Shown: piece by piece, positions 44,140 through 52,881 of the stretch | Numbering within the stretch: the stretch's first letter is position 1 | Layout of the letters: every line of letters starts with the position of its first letter | Origin: Lachnospiraceae bacterium | Lineage (GTDB): Bacteria > Bacillota > Clostridia > Lachnospirales > Lachnospiraceae | Length of the DNA: 64,000 nt | NCBI GenBank assembly: GCA_014804425.1 | Contig: JAAUZV010000007.1 | Location: 65,969 to 129,968 of the forward strand | Reading direction: 5' to 3' | Notes under the pieces: model-generated | The model's input: only the letters and a program-made list of their open reading frames with translations | The model's database searches: none | What the model was told of the DNA's origin: nothing | Translations under genes and position numbers: made by a program

Positions 44140-45054
44140 ATGGAATATGTATTACAGACAAATGCCCTCTCAAAGCAATACCGGCATTTCAAGGCGCTTT
44201 CCAATCTGACTATGAATGTTCCGAAAGGGTCCATTTACGGTTTTGTCGGAAAAAACGGCGCCGGAAAAACAACGCTCATCCGCATTATCTGCGGCTTACA
44301 ATCCCCGACTTCAGGAGGCTATACGCTTTATGACACCGATTTCAGCGCGCCGATGATCTTAAAAGCGCGCAGGCGGATCGGCGCCGTCGTCGAGACCCCG
44401 TCCATTTATCTGGATATGACGGCAAAAGAAAACCTGCGCCAGCAATATCTCATTCTCGGACGCCCTTCTTACGACGGCATCGACGAGCTGCTCTCCTTAG
44501 TAGGACTTTCCGATACCGGTTCTAAAAAAGTAAAGAATTTTTCTTTGGGCATGCGCCAGCGTTTGGGCATTGCCATTGCGCTTGCCGGAAATCCCGATTT
44601 TCTGGTACTGGATGAACCCGTCAATGGGTTGGACCCGGAGGGGATCGTAGAAATCCGTGAACTCATCTTAAAGCTGAACCGCGAGCATCAGATCACCGTG
44701 CTCATTTCCAGCCATATTCTGGATGAACTTTCCCGGCTTGCGACACATTACGGTTTTATTGATGCGGGCCATATGGTAAAAGAGATCAGCGCCGCCGATT
44801 TGGAGGCCGCATGCCGCAAATGCGTCCATGTCAAGGTCTCCCATACCGCCGCGCTCTCCCATGTGCTCGATGCGCTTTCTTTGGAATACCGCATTCTCTC
44901 CGACACGGAAGCGGATATTTACGGTGAACCGTCCGTCAGCGAGCTTGTTCTGCGCTTAAAAGATGCCGGATGCGAGCTTTACTCGATGCAGGAGCATGAC
45001 GAAAACTTAGAAAGTTACTATATTCGTTTGATCGGAGGGGAACAGAATGAGTAA
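44140..45054 (+). CDS. ABC transporter ATP-binding protein (BcrA/lantibiotic-resistance type)
   Basis: The 304-residue ATPase has Walker A GKNGAGKTT, signature FSLGMRQRLG, Walker B LVLDEPVNGLDPEG and switch His in SSHILDE. The spelling LDEPVNGLDP and the long C-terminal domain are typical of the bacitracin/lantibiotic-resistance branch (BcrA, and immunity proteins such as NisF). It powers the overlapping permease. AGGAGGTATCAT precedes the ATG. The substrate is inferred to be a membrane-active peptide from the regulator context. Confidence 0.9.
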   Translation: MEYVLQTNALSKQYRHFKALSNLTMNVPKGSIYGFVGKNGAGKTTLIRIICGLQSPTSGGYTLYDTDFSAPMILKARRRIGAVVETPSIYLDMTAKENLRQQYLILGRPSYDGIDELLSLVGLSDTGSKKVKNFSLGMRQRLGIAIALAGNPDFLVLDEPVNGLDPEGIVEIRELILKLNREHQITVLISSHILDELSRLATHYGFIDAGHMVKEISAADLEAACRKCVHVKVSHTAALSHVLDALSLEYRILSDTEADIYGEPSVSELVLRLKDAGCELYSMQEHDENLESYYIRLIGGEQNE

Positions 45055-45931
45055 ACTATTAACGGCAAATTTTTTACGGCTGAAGAAGAGTAAGCTTTTT
45101 TGGATCATTTCGGCATTCATTGCCGTTATCAGCTACTTTGGTTTGGTAGACGCGTATGAGACGAACAGGAAATTGGCAGATTGGCATAAAGGAATGGAAG
45201 ATTTCGATTTTGTGCCGACTACTGCCTTGCATATGCTTTATGGCTTAACTCCGATTCTCGGGCTGCTTACGGCAGTTATGATCGCAATTTTCATCGGAAC
45301 GGAATACCACGATAATACCATGCGCAATAAGCTGATCTGCGGACAGCCGCGTGTCAGAGTGTATCTTGCCAATCTGCTTACCTGCATTTTCATCGCCGTG
45401 CTTTTTTATTTGATTCCTGTGGTGATAACGCTTGCTGTCGGCATCCCTCTTTTGGGAATGCCGCACGTAACGACAGCTTCTTTGCTGCAGCTTTTTCTTT
45501 TTGGCATCATCGGTCTATTACTCAGCGCGGTCTATGCATCCTTATGTACACTGATCGGTATGCTGGTGCACAATCGTTCCTTCTCCCTGCTCGCCGGCAT
45601 TCTCCTTACCCTCAGTTTGCTGATCTGCGCTACGTTTTGCACCAGCCGGCTGGATGAACCGGAGTATTATTCTGACTATGTGCTCAGCATGAGATCGGAC
45701 GGCTCACAGGAGATCTCTGCTTCTGAACCGATCAAAAATCCGCATTATTTAGAAGGAAACGCCCGGCAGCTCGTTCAGTTTTTGTATGATTTTCTTCCCG
45801 GCGGTCAGGCGATCCAGATTTCCAACCTTGATGTTGCCCACCCTTTCCTGCTGATATTGTATTCTCTCGGTATTACGGGGGCATCCACACTTGCCGGACT
45901 TGCCTTTTTTAAGAAAAAAGACTTGAAATAA
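45047..45931 (+). CDS. ABC-2 permease paired with the BcrA-type ATPase
   Basis: The 294-residue protein has six hydrophobic segments: near residues 15-32, 60-90, 105-135, 145-175, 180-205 and 265-288. LTANFLRLKKSKLFWII is the cytoplasmic start of ABC-2 permeases, and an extracytoplasmic loop (SRLDEPEYYSDYVLSMRSDG) separates the last two segments. Its start lies eight bases inside the ATPase gene. Together they should pump out or detach a membrane-active compound. Confidence 0.87.
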   Translation: MSKLLTANFLRLKKSKLFWIISAFIAVISYFGLVDAYETNRKLADWHKGMEDFDFVPTTALHMLYGLTPILGLLTAVMIAIFIGTEYHDNTMRNKLICGQPRVRVYLANLLTCIFIAVLFYLIPVVITLAVGIPLLGMPHVTTASLLQLFLFGIIGLLLSAVYASLCTLIGMLVHNRSFSLLAGILLTLSLLICATFCTSRLDEPEYYSDYVLSMRSDGSQEISASEPIKNPHYLEGNARQLVQFLYDFLPGGQAIQISNLDVAHPFLLILYSLGITGASTLAGLAFFKKKDLK

Positions 45932-45944
45932 AGAAGGAGCTCCT

Positions 45945-46853
45945 ATGATCCCATTGCTTGTAACATTCTGTATCATGCTGGCATGCTGCGTACTCCTGCT
46001 TGCGCTCAGACTCGCTGCCCTTCACCGGGCGGCGGATGAGCTGCGGCAGGAGTTTGCCGCGCGTATCGGAGAAGACACAAATGTCGGAATTGACCTATCC
46101 GTCCGCGATCGTCATATGCGGCTGCTTGCGGCGGATATGGATAAACAGCTTCATCTTTTACGGAAAGAATACCTGCGCTATACGCATGGCGATCAGGAAC
46201 TGAAAAACGCCGTTACCAATATTTCCCATGACCTGCGCACGCCCCTGACCGCCATCTGCGGATACATGGATCTGCTGCAAAAAGAACCGGTATCCCCGAC
46301 AGTGAAAGAATATCTTTCGATTATTGATAACCGGGTAGCCGCATTAAAGCATCTCACGGAAGAATTATTCCGCTATTCCATCTTTCTTTCCGTAGATTCC
46401 TATTACGAACGGGAACCGCTCTCCCTAAACAACACGCTCGAGGAATGTATTGCCGGCTATTATGCGGCGTTAAAAAAAGCCGGTATCGAACCGGATATTG
46501 ACCTTCCCGAAAAGCAGATCATCCGCACGCTGAATAAACAGGCGTTGATGCGGATTTTTTCTAATGTGATCAGCAATGCGATCAAATACAGCGGCGGTGA
46601 TCTTCACATCGTTCTGACTCTGGACGGCGAACTGCATTTCATGAATCTTGCGCCGGACTTAGACGCACTTTCCACCGCAAAACTCTTTGACCGCTTTTAT
46701 ACCGTAGAAAGCGCCCGCCCGCAGGGCGCAACCGGACTCGGACTCTCGATCGCCCGTACGCTCGCTGAGGATATGGGCGGCTCCATGAGCGCATCTTATG
46801 CGGATGGAATGTTGGATATCCTGATCGCGTTTGCGGAGATGAGATCATTTTGA
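45945..46853 (+). CDS. Sensor histidine kinase with minimal sensor domain
   Basis: The 302-residue kinase has a single N-terminal membrane segment (LLVTFCIMLACCVLLLALRLA) and no extracellular domain. The phosphorylated His is in NISHDLRTPLTAICGYMDLL (about residue 95), followed by N-box NVISNAIKYSGG and G-box GATGLGLSIARTLAEDMGG. Kinases this short in front of BcrA-type transporters often depend on the transporter for sensing. It closes the unit with the response regulator. GGAGCTCCT precedes the start. Confidence 0.9.
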   Translation: MIPLLVTFCIMLACCVLLLALRLAALHRAADELRQEFAARIGEDTNVGIDLSVRDRHMRLLAADMDKQLHLLRKEYLRYTHGDQELKNAVTNISHDLRTPLTAICGYMDLLQKEPVSPTVKEYLSIIDNRVAALKHLTEELFRYSIFLSVDSYYEREPLSLNNTLEECIAGYYAALKKAGIEPDIDLPEKQIIRTLNKQALMRIFSNVISNAIKYSGGDLHIVLTLDGELHFMNLAPDLDALSTAKLFDRFYTVESARPQGATGLGLSIARTLAEDMGGSMSASYADGMLDILIAFAEMRSF

Positions 46854-46899
46854 ATTTTTACCCTTCATGATACCAATGATATTTTAAGTATGGTTTCGA

Positions 46900-46934
46900 T
46901 TGTAGTTTACTTTTCTACAAATGTATGTTATACT
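46900..46934 (+). promoter_or_regulatory. Predicted promoter, with a palindrome on the -35, for the secreted-protein operon
   Basis: TTTACT (46906-46911), a 17-base spacer and TATACT (46929-46934) form the promoter. TTGTAG and CTACAA flank the -35 box as an inverted repeat (46900-46920), a likely operator. Confidence 0.6.
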
Positions 46935-46968
46935 GTTTTGTATAAATCTTTTATATTTCTTGCTCTGC

Positions 46969-47009
46969 GCCTCAAAACACTACAGATTTCATCTGTAGTG
47001 TTTTGAGGC
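46969..47009. repeat. Perfect 19-base inverted repeat in the leader of the secreted-protein gene
   Basis: GCCTCAAAACACTACAGAT is repeated exactly in inverted form after only TTC. It starts about 28 bases into the predicted transcript and ends 77 bases before the start codon. No U-run follows, so it is not an ordinary terminator. It could be an RNA-stabilising 5' hairpin, an attenuator or a protein-binding site. Confidence 0.85.
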
Positions 47010-47086
47010 AGGAACTTATGAAGTTTACATGTAATTTCATAAAGAGAAATAAAACCGTACTTTCAAAACTAAGGAGGGAAAACAAT

Positions 47087-47515
47087 ATGAAACTGAAGGT
47101 ATGTTCTATTTTGACTGCGGTCATTTTGGTATTGTCACAGGGAATGTCAGTCAATGCAGCGATGACTAACCCTATGACAGAGCCGTTTGCTGCACAAAAC
47201 AACGGTGCGAGATCGACACAGTATTTTTCTTTTCAAGGCAACTCCTACACAACAACATATGAGGGTGTTCAATGTCGCTGCTCGATTTCCGGTCAGTCAG
47301 TGACCGCAGGAACCGATAAATCCAATTCCACCGTTACTGTTACTTCCAAATCCTACAATAGCTTAAACGATGTCACAGCAAACGGAAGTAATGGCGGCGC
47401 AGCAGCAAATACTGTTACTATTAATTATAATGCAACCTCTTACATTAAGTATACATATCAGGAGCATGGTGCGCCCTATGACACCACGGTACAAATCATG
47501 CTGATCAGATATTAA
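47087..47515 (+). CDS. Small secreted beta-rich protein of unknown function
   Basis: The 142-residue product has a classical signal peptide (MKLKVCSILTAVILVLSQGMSVNA, likely cut after the final Ala) and a mature part of about 118 residues rich in Ser, Thr, Asn and Gly, predicted to be beta strands. It has one CRC pair in TYEGVQCRCSISG and an aromatic end (NATSYIKYTYQEHG, then VQIMLIRY). I do not recognise the family. A small exported protein at the head of an ABC operon suggests a bacteriocin-like or signal protein, but no bacteriocin motif is evident. AAGGAGGG places the start at 47087; the track's earlier start overlaps the leader hairpin. Confidence 0.75.
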   Translation: MKLKVCSILTAVILVLSQGMSVNAAMTNPMTEPFAAQNNGARSTQYFSFQGNSYTTTYEGVQCRCSISGQSVTAGTDKSNSTVTVTSKSYNSLNDVTANGSNGGAAANTVTINYNATSYIKYTYQEHGAPYDTTVQIMLIRY

Positions 47516-47569
47516 GGCGCAATTGTTAATTTAGTTCATTTCGTTTTGAAGGTACGGTTTTATTATTTT

Positions 47570-47588
47570 TTAGTATGAAAAATACTAA
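47570..47588 (+). promoter_or_regulatory. Stem-loop immediately before the ribosome binding site of the solute-binding-like gene
   Basis: TTAGTAT and ATACTAA pair around GAAAA, and the stem runs into AAGGGAG. It may tune expression between the abundant first protein and the later genes. Confidence 0.5.
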
Positions 47589-47600
47589 GGGAGCATCACA

Positions 47601-49253
47601 ATGATCAAATTTAGAAAAAAACTTTTATGTGTCATATTTCTGTTCTGTCTTTCCATGCAAACCTCCTGTGGAAAGCACGCAGTCACTCAAAACACACCAA
47701 CGGAACAGAAGAATTCGGGCGAAACCAATACTGTGTGGGAAAGCCCGTATGAACATGATCCGTCACAGCCCCTTGAGGAAGGGGGAATCTTCCTGCACCG
47801 CGGGGACTGGCTGACAAGTGCGGGCATTGTGGACCAGACATGGACAAAAAATTATGACAGCGCCGAATGGGAAAACACCCCCTGCTTATATCTGTACATT
47901 CATTTCCCTGATGCAGATAACTTGGATTTTTCTGTATTTGAAGACGAACTAAATCATCGACTTCACATGGCAGGATATGACTTTCATGTACATTTATTAC
48001 TCAGTCCCTATGAGGAGTATTTTAGGGTGGAGCAGGCAGCTATCATGGAACATAGGGAAGAAGAACTCGGTATCACCATTGATCTGTATCTGACAAATGA
48101 TTACCTTTCGGCGGTACAGAATCAGGAAATCTTAGACTTAAGCGATTATCTGGCAGAGCAGGAAGATCTGTACGGACATTATAACGAAAGTGTATGGGAA
48201 CAATTGCGGGACAGCGAAAGCAGAATCTACGGCATTCCCACCAATCCCATCGCGGCAGGGAAGCTCGGTTATGCCTACAATCCCCAGCTTGCGTCCCTGC
48301 TATCCATCGATATGACAGACTTTAAGGGTGACCCCGCCACACTGGAGTCCTATTTCCCGACAATGCTTGAAGAAGAAATTAAGCCGCTACGTTTATTTTT
48401 AATGCCGGAGGACTATCTTATGCTGTCGTTAGCGGGGCTTGAAACTTACGGTGACATTTTCGCGGTCAGACATGATGGAGAAAATTGGGAAGCGATCGAT
48501 CTGTTGCAGGAAGAGGAAATGACTGATTTCTATATTCAATTAGGCGAATGGATGGAAAAAGGATATTTGTGTTATAGCGATATCATCCTTTCTCAATTTG
48601 ATCAAATGGAAAACCCGATGAATTTTGGGCAATATCGCTATTGTTTTCTGCAGCTTCAAAATCATGCCGCCATCTCATGGGCTTATGATGTCAACATGGC
48701 GGATGAGGGCGGATTTTTAGAGACAGATTTCTTTATTCCAGATCAACCCGCCTACATTTATGAAAAAATGAATTCGGAAATCATGGTCATCAATGTCAAA
48801 ACAGGCTATCCGGAAGAATGCATGGAATTCCTGCGGCTGCTTACTTTGGATGAAGATATTCGGCTTCTCTTATATAGCGGAATCGAGGGCTATAACTATA
48901 TGTGGGAAAATGATATTCAGATCTTCGATCCGCAAAACGGGGCTTTTGCTACCGGTCTTGGATTGGAAAATGATATGCGTTTCTGGCCGGTGGAACATTT
49001 TTCCGATATGTATACGACACAGATTGAAGACCTAAACGCCGATGTCAGAGTGTCCGCATCCTTGCAGCATCCCTTTGATCCGGCAGAGATGGAGGAATAT
49101 TATGAGACATGCAAGCAGCTTTTTGAGGAAAATATCCTTGTCTTTCTGGGGTATTATGGCGCAGAAACCGAGACCCGACTTGCAGAGCTGCATGAACAAC
49201 TGATCGATGCTGGATATTTAGAACTGATCGATGCCATCAACGCTGAAAGATAG
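47601..49253 (+). CDS. Solute-binding-protein-like lipoprotein
   Basis: The 550-residue lipoprotein starts with a signal peptide and lipobox MQTSC (Cys24). The body resembles large extracellular sugar-binding proteins of the family with a DUF3502-like C-terminus: VQNQEILDLSDYLAEQ, GIPTNPIAAGKLGYAYNPQ, and LLTLDEDIRLLLYSGIEGYNY, which matches the usual late segment. It is not followed by the two importer permeases such proteins normally serve, but by an ABC-2 type system. It may therefore be a repurposed substrate-capturing or sensing protein. AAGGGAGCATCACA precedes the ATG. Confidence 0.75.
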   Translation: MIKFRKKLLCVIFLFCLSMQTSCGKHAVTQNTPTEQKNSGETNTVWESPYEHDPSQPLEEGGIFLHRGDWLTSAGIVDQTWTKNYDSAEWENTPCLYLYIHFPDADNLDFSVFEDELNHRLHMAGYDFHVHLLLSPYEEYFRVEQAAIMEHREEELGITIDLYLTNDYLSAVQNQEILDLSDYLAEQEDLYGHYNESVWEQLRDSESRIYGIPTNPIAAGKLGYAYNPQLASLLSIDMTDFKGDPATLESYFPTMLEEEIKPLRLFLMPEDYLMLSLAGLETYGDIFAVRHDGENWEAIDLLQEEEMTDFYIQLGEWMEKGYLCYSDIILSQFDQMENPMNFGQYRYCFLQLQNHAAISWAYDVNMADEGGFLETDFFIPDQPAYIYEKMNSEIMVINVKTGYPEECMEFLRLLTLDEDIRLLLYSGIEGYNYMWENDIQIFDPQNGAFATGLGLENDMRFWPVEHFSDMYTTQIEDLNADVRVSASLQHPFDPAEMEEYYETCKQLFEENILVFLGYYGAETETRLAELHEQLIDAGYLELIDAINAER

Positions 49254-49259
49254 AATCGT

Positions 49260-49281
49260 ATGCCGGCTTCTTATCCGGCAT
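49260..49281 (+). terminator. Hairpin between the two lipoprotein genes
   Basis: ATGCCGG pairs with CCGGCAT around eight bases; the following GATTCTTTC is only weakly U-rich, so partial termination at most. Confidence 0.45.
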
Positions 49282-49364
49282 GATTCTTTCGGCGGCCTAT
49301 TTATGAAAAATTTGTATTATGTTTTTATTAGACAATACCTTCACCATGATAAAGGAGGGTTCGA

Positions 49365-50498
49365 ATGTTTCGTTTGAAAATTGAAGCGATACTTCTTATC
49401 ATCTGCTTACTTCTGGCAGGCTGCGGAAACAAAGAAAACGCTGTGCAGGGAGAAACCACGGATATTTTCAGCAGCTATACCATCTCCCCCTCCGGTACGT
49501 TAAAAAATAACGGCAATGGTTACCTGCTTTTTTATGATAGGGAATCAGACAGCACGGTCTATCTATGCAACCGTGCAGGATGCCGCCATATAGATCATGA
49601 TTGCGGGGCTTATTTTGAAAATATGTATGAAGCATTTTTTTATAATAATAACCTCTATATTATCACAATCATACCGGCAGGAGGTTGTCAGATATTTCGG
49701 GCTGACCGTTATGGAGAAAACCGGGAATTACTTGCTACAACCTCCATGCCGACTCTGCAGAAAGAGATTATCGGAAATCACTTTTATTTTTTGGGTGCCA
49801 TTATGGAAGAAATAGAAGGACAGAATAATTCTTCACATTCCGTCGGGCAATTATTGTGCCGGCTCAATTTAGATACCGGAGATTACAGGGAATTCCCTAA
49901 TATAGATACCGGTTATCCGAATGTAAGCCTTGGAAATTTTACTGTCACAGACAACTTCATCTATACCAGCTATACCTCCTCAAGCATTGATTTTAGCAAT
50001 CTTTTGGATTCGGAAACGGGTGAACTTAAGGATATCGCATGGGATGAGATTGTGTATACCGATCTGGTATACCGCATGGATCGCGACACAGAGGAAATGG
50101 AACTGATTTATACAAGTGAGAAAACAGGCGGCAGCACCTTTGGCGTTTCCGTTTTAGAGGAAAACGAACACTTTCTTACCCTATTCTCATCTGACCAGAT
50201 TTGTGAATACAACCTGCAGACGGGAGAAGAAACGATTTTGTATGAGCCAACCGCTAATATGCACGAAATTGATAAGATAGGAACATATTATCTTTTCTGC
50301 GACTATTCGGAAAGAAAATTTGTCCTGCTAAAAGACTGGCAGGAAACGGCTTCCTTTTCCGGTCTGGACTATGAAATTGACAGTTATTTCGGCATGAGCG
50401 GGGACACCGTCTATTTTGGCAGAAACGGCGCTCTATGTGCGATAAAATATGAGGATCTGATCAATGGAATTTATGATTTCAAAATCATTGATCTCTGA
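49365..50498 (+). CDS. Propeller-like lipoprotein with a Cys motif
   Basis: The 377-residue lipoprotein has a signal ending LLLAGC (Cys20). Near residue 65 it has VYLCNRAGCRHIDHDCGAYF, a four-residue Cys/His cluster that I associate with a family of beta-propeller lipoproteins in Lachnospiraceae. The rest shows repeated strand pairs with aromatic turns (FYNNNLYIITIIPAGG, HFYFLGAIMEE, NFIYTSYTSSSIDF, TYYLFCDYSERKFVLLKDW, DTVYFGRNGALCAIKY), consistent with a beta-propeller of six or more blades. Its role is unknown. AAAGGAGGGTTCG precedes the ATG. Confidence 0.72.
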   Translation: MFRLKIEAILLIICLLLAGCGNKENAVQGETTDIFSSYTISPSGTLKNNGNGYLLFYDRESDSTVYLCNRAGCRHIDHDCGAYFENMYEAFFYNNNLYIITIIPAGGCQIFRADRYGENRELLATTSMPTLQKEIIGNHFYFLGAIMEEIEGQNNSSHSVGQLLCRLNLDTGDYREFPNIDTGYPNVSLGNFTVTDNFIYTSYTSSSIDFSNLLDSETGELKDIAWDEIVYTDLVYRMDRDTEEMELIYTSEKTGGSTFGVSVLEENEHFLTLFSSDQICEYNLQTGEETILYEPTANMHEIDKIGTYYLFCDYSERKFVLLKDWQETASFSGLDYEIDSYFGMSGDTVYFGRNGALCAIKYEDLINGIYDFKIIDL

Positions 50499-50541
50499 TT
50501 AAAAGGCATCATAGCATCTAACCCGCTTAGGAGGTACGGAA

Positions 50542-52881
50542 TTGAAACTGACGTTTTTGGAATTTATGCGGCTTGCCAAGAAAAAATGGCTCTTCCTATG
50601 GTTTTTTCTGCTGCTCGGTATCGGCATATGGGTGAGCGGACTTCTGTTGGACAGAGAATTTGAACGAAAAGATGGCACGCCGGAGGATTATCTGCGGGAA
50701 ATTGCGCAATATGAGGGACTTAAACTGGATGATATATCGGCGTCAGTGCAGATCCGAAACGAACAGTTACAGCAGGCATCCATGACTGTCATGATGTACC
50801 GCAACGGCAGCATGAGTCACGAGGAAGCATCCTCCATGCTCGCGGGATGCGGCTATGAGGAAACCGACCCGGATCTGGTGGATTGGGAACGCCTGTACCT
50901 CTCTATGCAATACTGCCAACTGTTATGGAAAGATATGGAGCTGCAAAAGCAATATGACTCCTACCTTACGAATCTCAAAGAGGGAACCTCCGGCCTGTCG
51001 GGACTCTCTTTTTTCAGCGGGGATATTTATACAACGCGCATAAATGAAAAAGCAATGCGTGATTATGCGGGGCTGAACGTATCCGTGGATACTTGGCACC
51101 ACAATACCACTGCACGGGAATTTCTGCAGAACAGGGTAATGGATGCCGCCGCCTTTGTCTTTTTGATGACGATTTTGCTCTTATTGTATACGGAAGAACA
51201 GGAAAAAAATTATCGTTCTCTGACAGGCACAACGGTAAAAGGAAAATGGATGTTTTATATCAGAAAACTCGCGGTCCTGCTTGTCTATACTTTTATCACG
51301 ATCCTGATCTATGAGACGGGACTGTTATTATATTATCATTTCCGCACAGGACCGATTGTATGGAACGCACCCATTCAGTCTATTATCGCCTTCAGTATGT
51401 GCAACAGGGCTTACAACATCCTTCAGGCCGTCGTGATCACAACGGCATTCAAAGTTCTTTTTTTCTATATTCTGATGCTGCTGCTTTCTGCTTTGGCATG
51501 CCTTTTTTCAAAAACCATTTATTTCATGGGAACCGCAGCGGTACTCACTATCCTCTCTGTCATTTGGATGATGAACGGCAGTGTAAATGCGGCGTTCGGA
51601 TGGCTCACTTACTTAAACCCTGTCAATCTGACGGATACCGCAAGGTTGTTCATCGGTTATCAGAATGTCAATCTTTTTCAGTATCCGATTTCCGCACTCT
51701 GGATTGCCGGGATCGCCATGAGTGCAGGACTGATCGGCGGATTGATCGGAGGCTGCTTTCTCTATGGCAGAGTATACCGCCGCATGAACCTATGGCAAAA
51801 GAAAAAATCACGGGAAAGCAGACAACGTTTTTGCAGAATGCCGCTCTTTTTTTTAGAGCTTTATAAGATTTTGTTTTCTTATCGTTTTTGGATTCCGCTC
51901 TGTCTTGCGACAGTCGGATTTTCCGTATATTATATAAAGTCAACGCCGATCTCTCTATCCTTTCAGGAACAGTTTTATCAGGATTATATGCTGATATTGA
52001 ACGGTCCGCTGACAGAAGAAAAAGAAGAATTTCTGACAACGGAAGCACAGAAATTCGAACAGTTGACGGAATTAAAAGAACAGCTTTTGCAACAGGAAAA
52101 TCAAACTTATCTGCTCAACTATATCGAACAACTGTTGATGGAAAAAGAAGCGTTCGATATGGTGGAACAAAGATACGCAAGAATTCAGTCGCCGGAAGAT
52201 GCTTCCGTCTTTTTATATGAGACGGGTTACCTTTATCTGTTCGGTATCAGGCAAAATAGCAGAAGCAGGACAGGGCTGCTGCTTATGATCATCCTATTAG
52301 CGCTGCTTATGCCGTGGTTTTTTTGGATCGAATTTAAGCGGGGAGCAGCGGATCTCATGCGAACGACCGCACATGGAAGGCGGCGGCGGATTTTCACGCA
52401 GTATGCCTGCTGCTATCTTCTGATCCTTCTCCTGAGCACCTCCGCTTATGCGGGAAATCTGTTTGATCTGTTCCGGCAGTTCGGTACATACGGATTAGAT
52501 CAAAAGCTTTCCAACATCGCCCAGATGCAGTCATTTCCTATATCTATGAATGTCGGTACGTATTTGTTTGTAATGCAGCTGATCCGGGCATTCGGCATTG
52601 CACTTACACTCATGATGGCGATGGCACTCATGCACCTGTGCAGGGATTATCTGAAAACAACGCTTTTATGCTGTGTTTTGATGATCTTCCCCTATCTGCT
52701 GTATATGAACGGATTCACCTTTATGAACGGATACTTTTTGAATGCCTTTCTGACGGGAAATGAATTCCTTCTTCTCATACAAGGGAAAGCGCTCGGAAAA
52801 CTTACTTTGATCGTTTTACAGACACTTCTCTGTCTCGGTCTGTCGGGGGCAGTATTGAAAAAGGAGGTAGGACAGCAATGA
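50542..52881 (+). CDS. Double-length ABC-2 type permease
   Basis: The 779-residue membrane protein looks like two permease halves in one chain. Half one: a membrane segment near 15-32, an extracytoplasmic helical domain (about 40-190) and about five more segments to 425. A basic cytoplasmic linker (RRMNLWQKKKSRESRQRFCRM) follows. Half two repeats the plan: a segment near 455-470, an extracytoplasmic domain with many Gln and Glu (about 475-575) and about five segments to 775. A single chain could thus form the whole membrane part with a homodimeric ATPase. The start is a TTG after AGGAGGTACGGAA. It overlaps the ATPase gene as ATGA. Confidence 0.8.
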   Translation: MKLTFLEFMRLAKKKWLFLWFFLLLGIGIWVSGLLLDREFERKDGTPEDYLREIAQYEGLKLDDISASVQIRNEQLQQASMTVMMYRNGSMSHEEASSMLAGCGYEETDPDLVDWERLYLSMQYCQLLWKDMELQKQYDSYLTNLKEGTSGLSGLSFFSGDIYTTRINEKAMRDYAGLNVSVDTWHHNTTAREFLQNRVMDAAAFVFLMTILLLLYTEEQEKNYRSLTGTTVKGKWMFYIRKLAVLLVYTFITILIYETGLLLYYHFRTGPIVWNAPIQSIIAFSMCNRAYNILQAVVITTAFKVLFFYILMLLLSALACLFSKTIYFMGTAAVLTILSVIWMMNGSVNAAFGWLTYLNPVNLTDTARLFIGYQNVNLFQYPISALWIAGIAMSAGLIGGLIGGCFLYGRVYRRMNLWQKKKSRESRQRFCRMPLFFLELYKILFSYRFWIPLCLATVGFSVYYIKSTPISLSFQEQFYQDYMLILNGPLTEEKEEFLTTEAQKFEQLTELKEQLLQQENQTYLLNYIEQLLMEKEAFDMVEQRYARIQSPEDASVFLYETGYLYLFGIRQNSRSRTGLLLMIILLALLMPWFFWIEFKRGAADLMRTTAHGRRRRIFTQYACCYLLILLLSTSAYAGNLFDLFRQFGTYGLDQKLSNIAQMQSFPISMNVGTYLFVMQLIRAFGIALTLMMAMALMHLCRDYLKTTLLCCVLMIFPYLLYMNGFTFMNGYFLNAFLTGNEFLLLIQGKALGKLTLIVLQTLLCLGLSGAVLKKEVGQQ

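Noticed and set aside
47087-47515. Lactococcin 972-family bacteriocin
   Set aside because: The operon layout is similar, but the length, cysteine pair and sequence do not match what I know of that family, so only an unnamed secreted protein is claimed.
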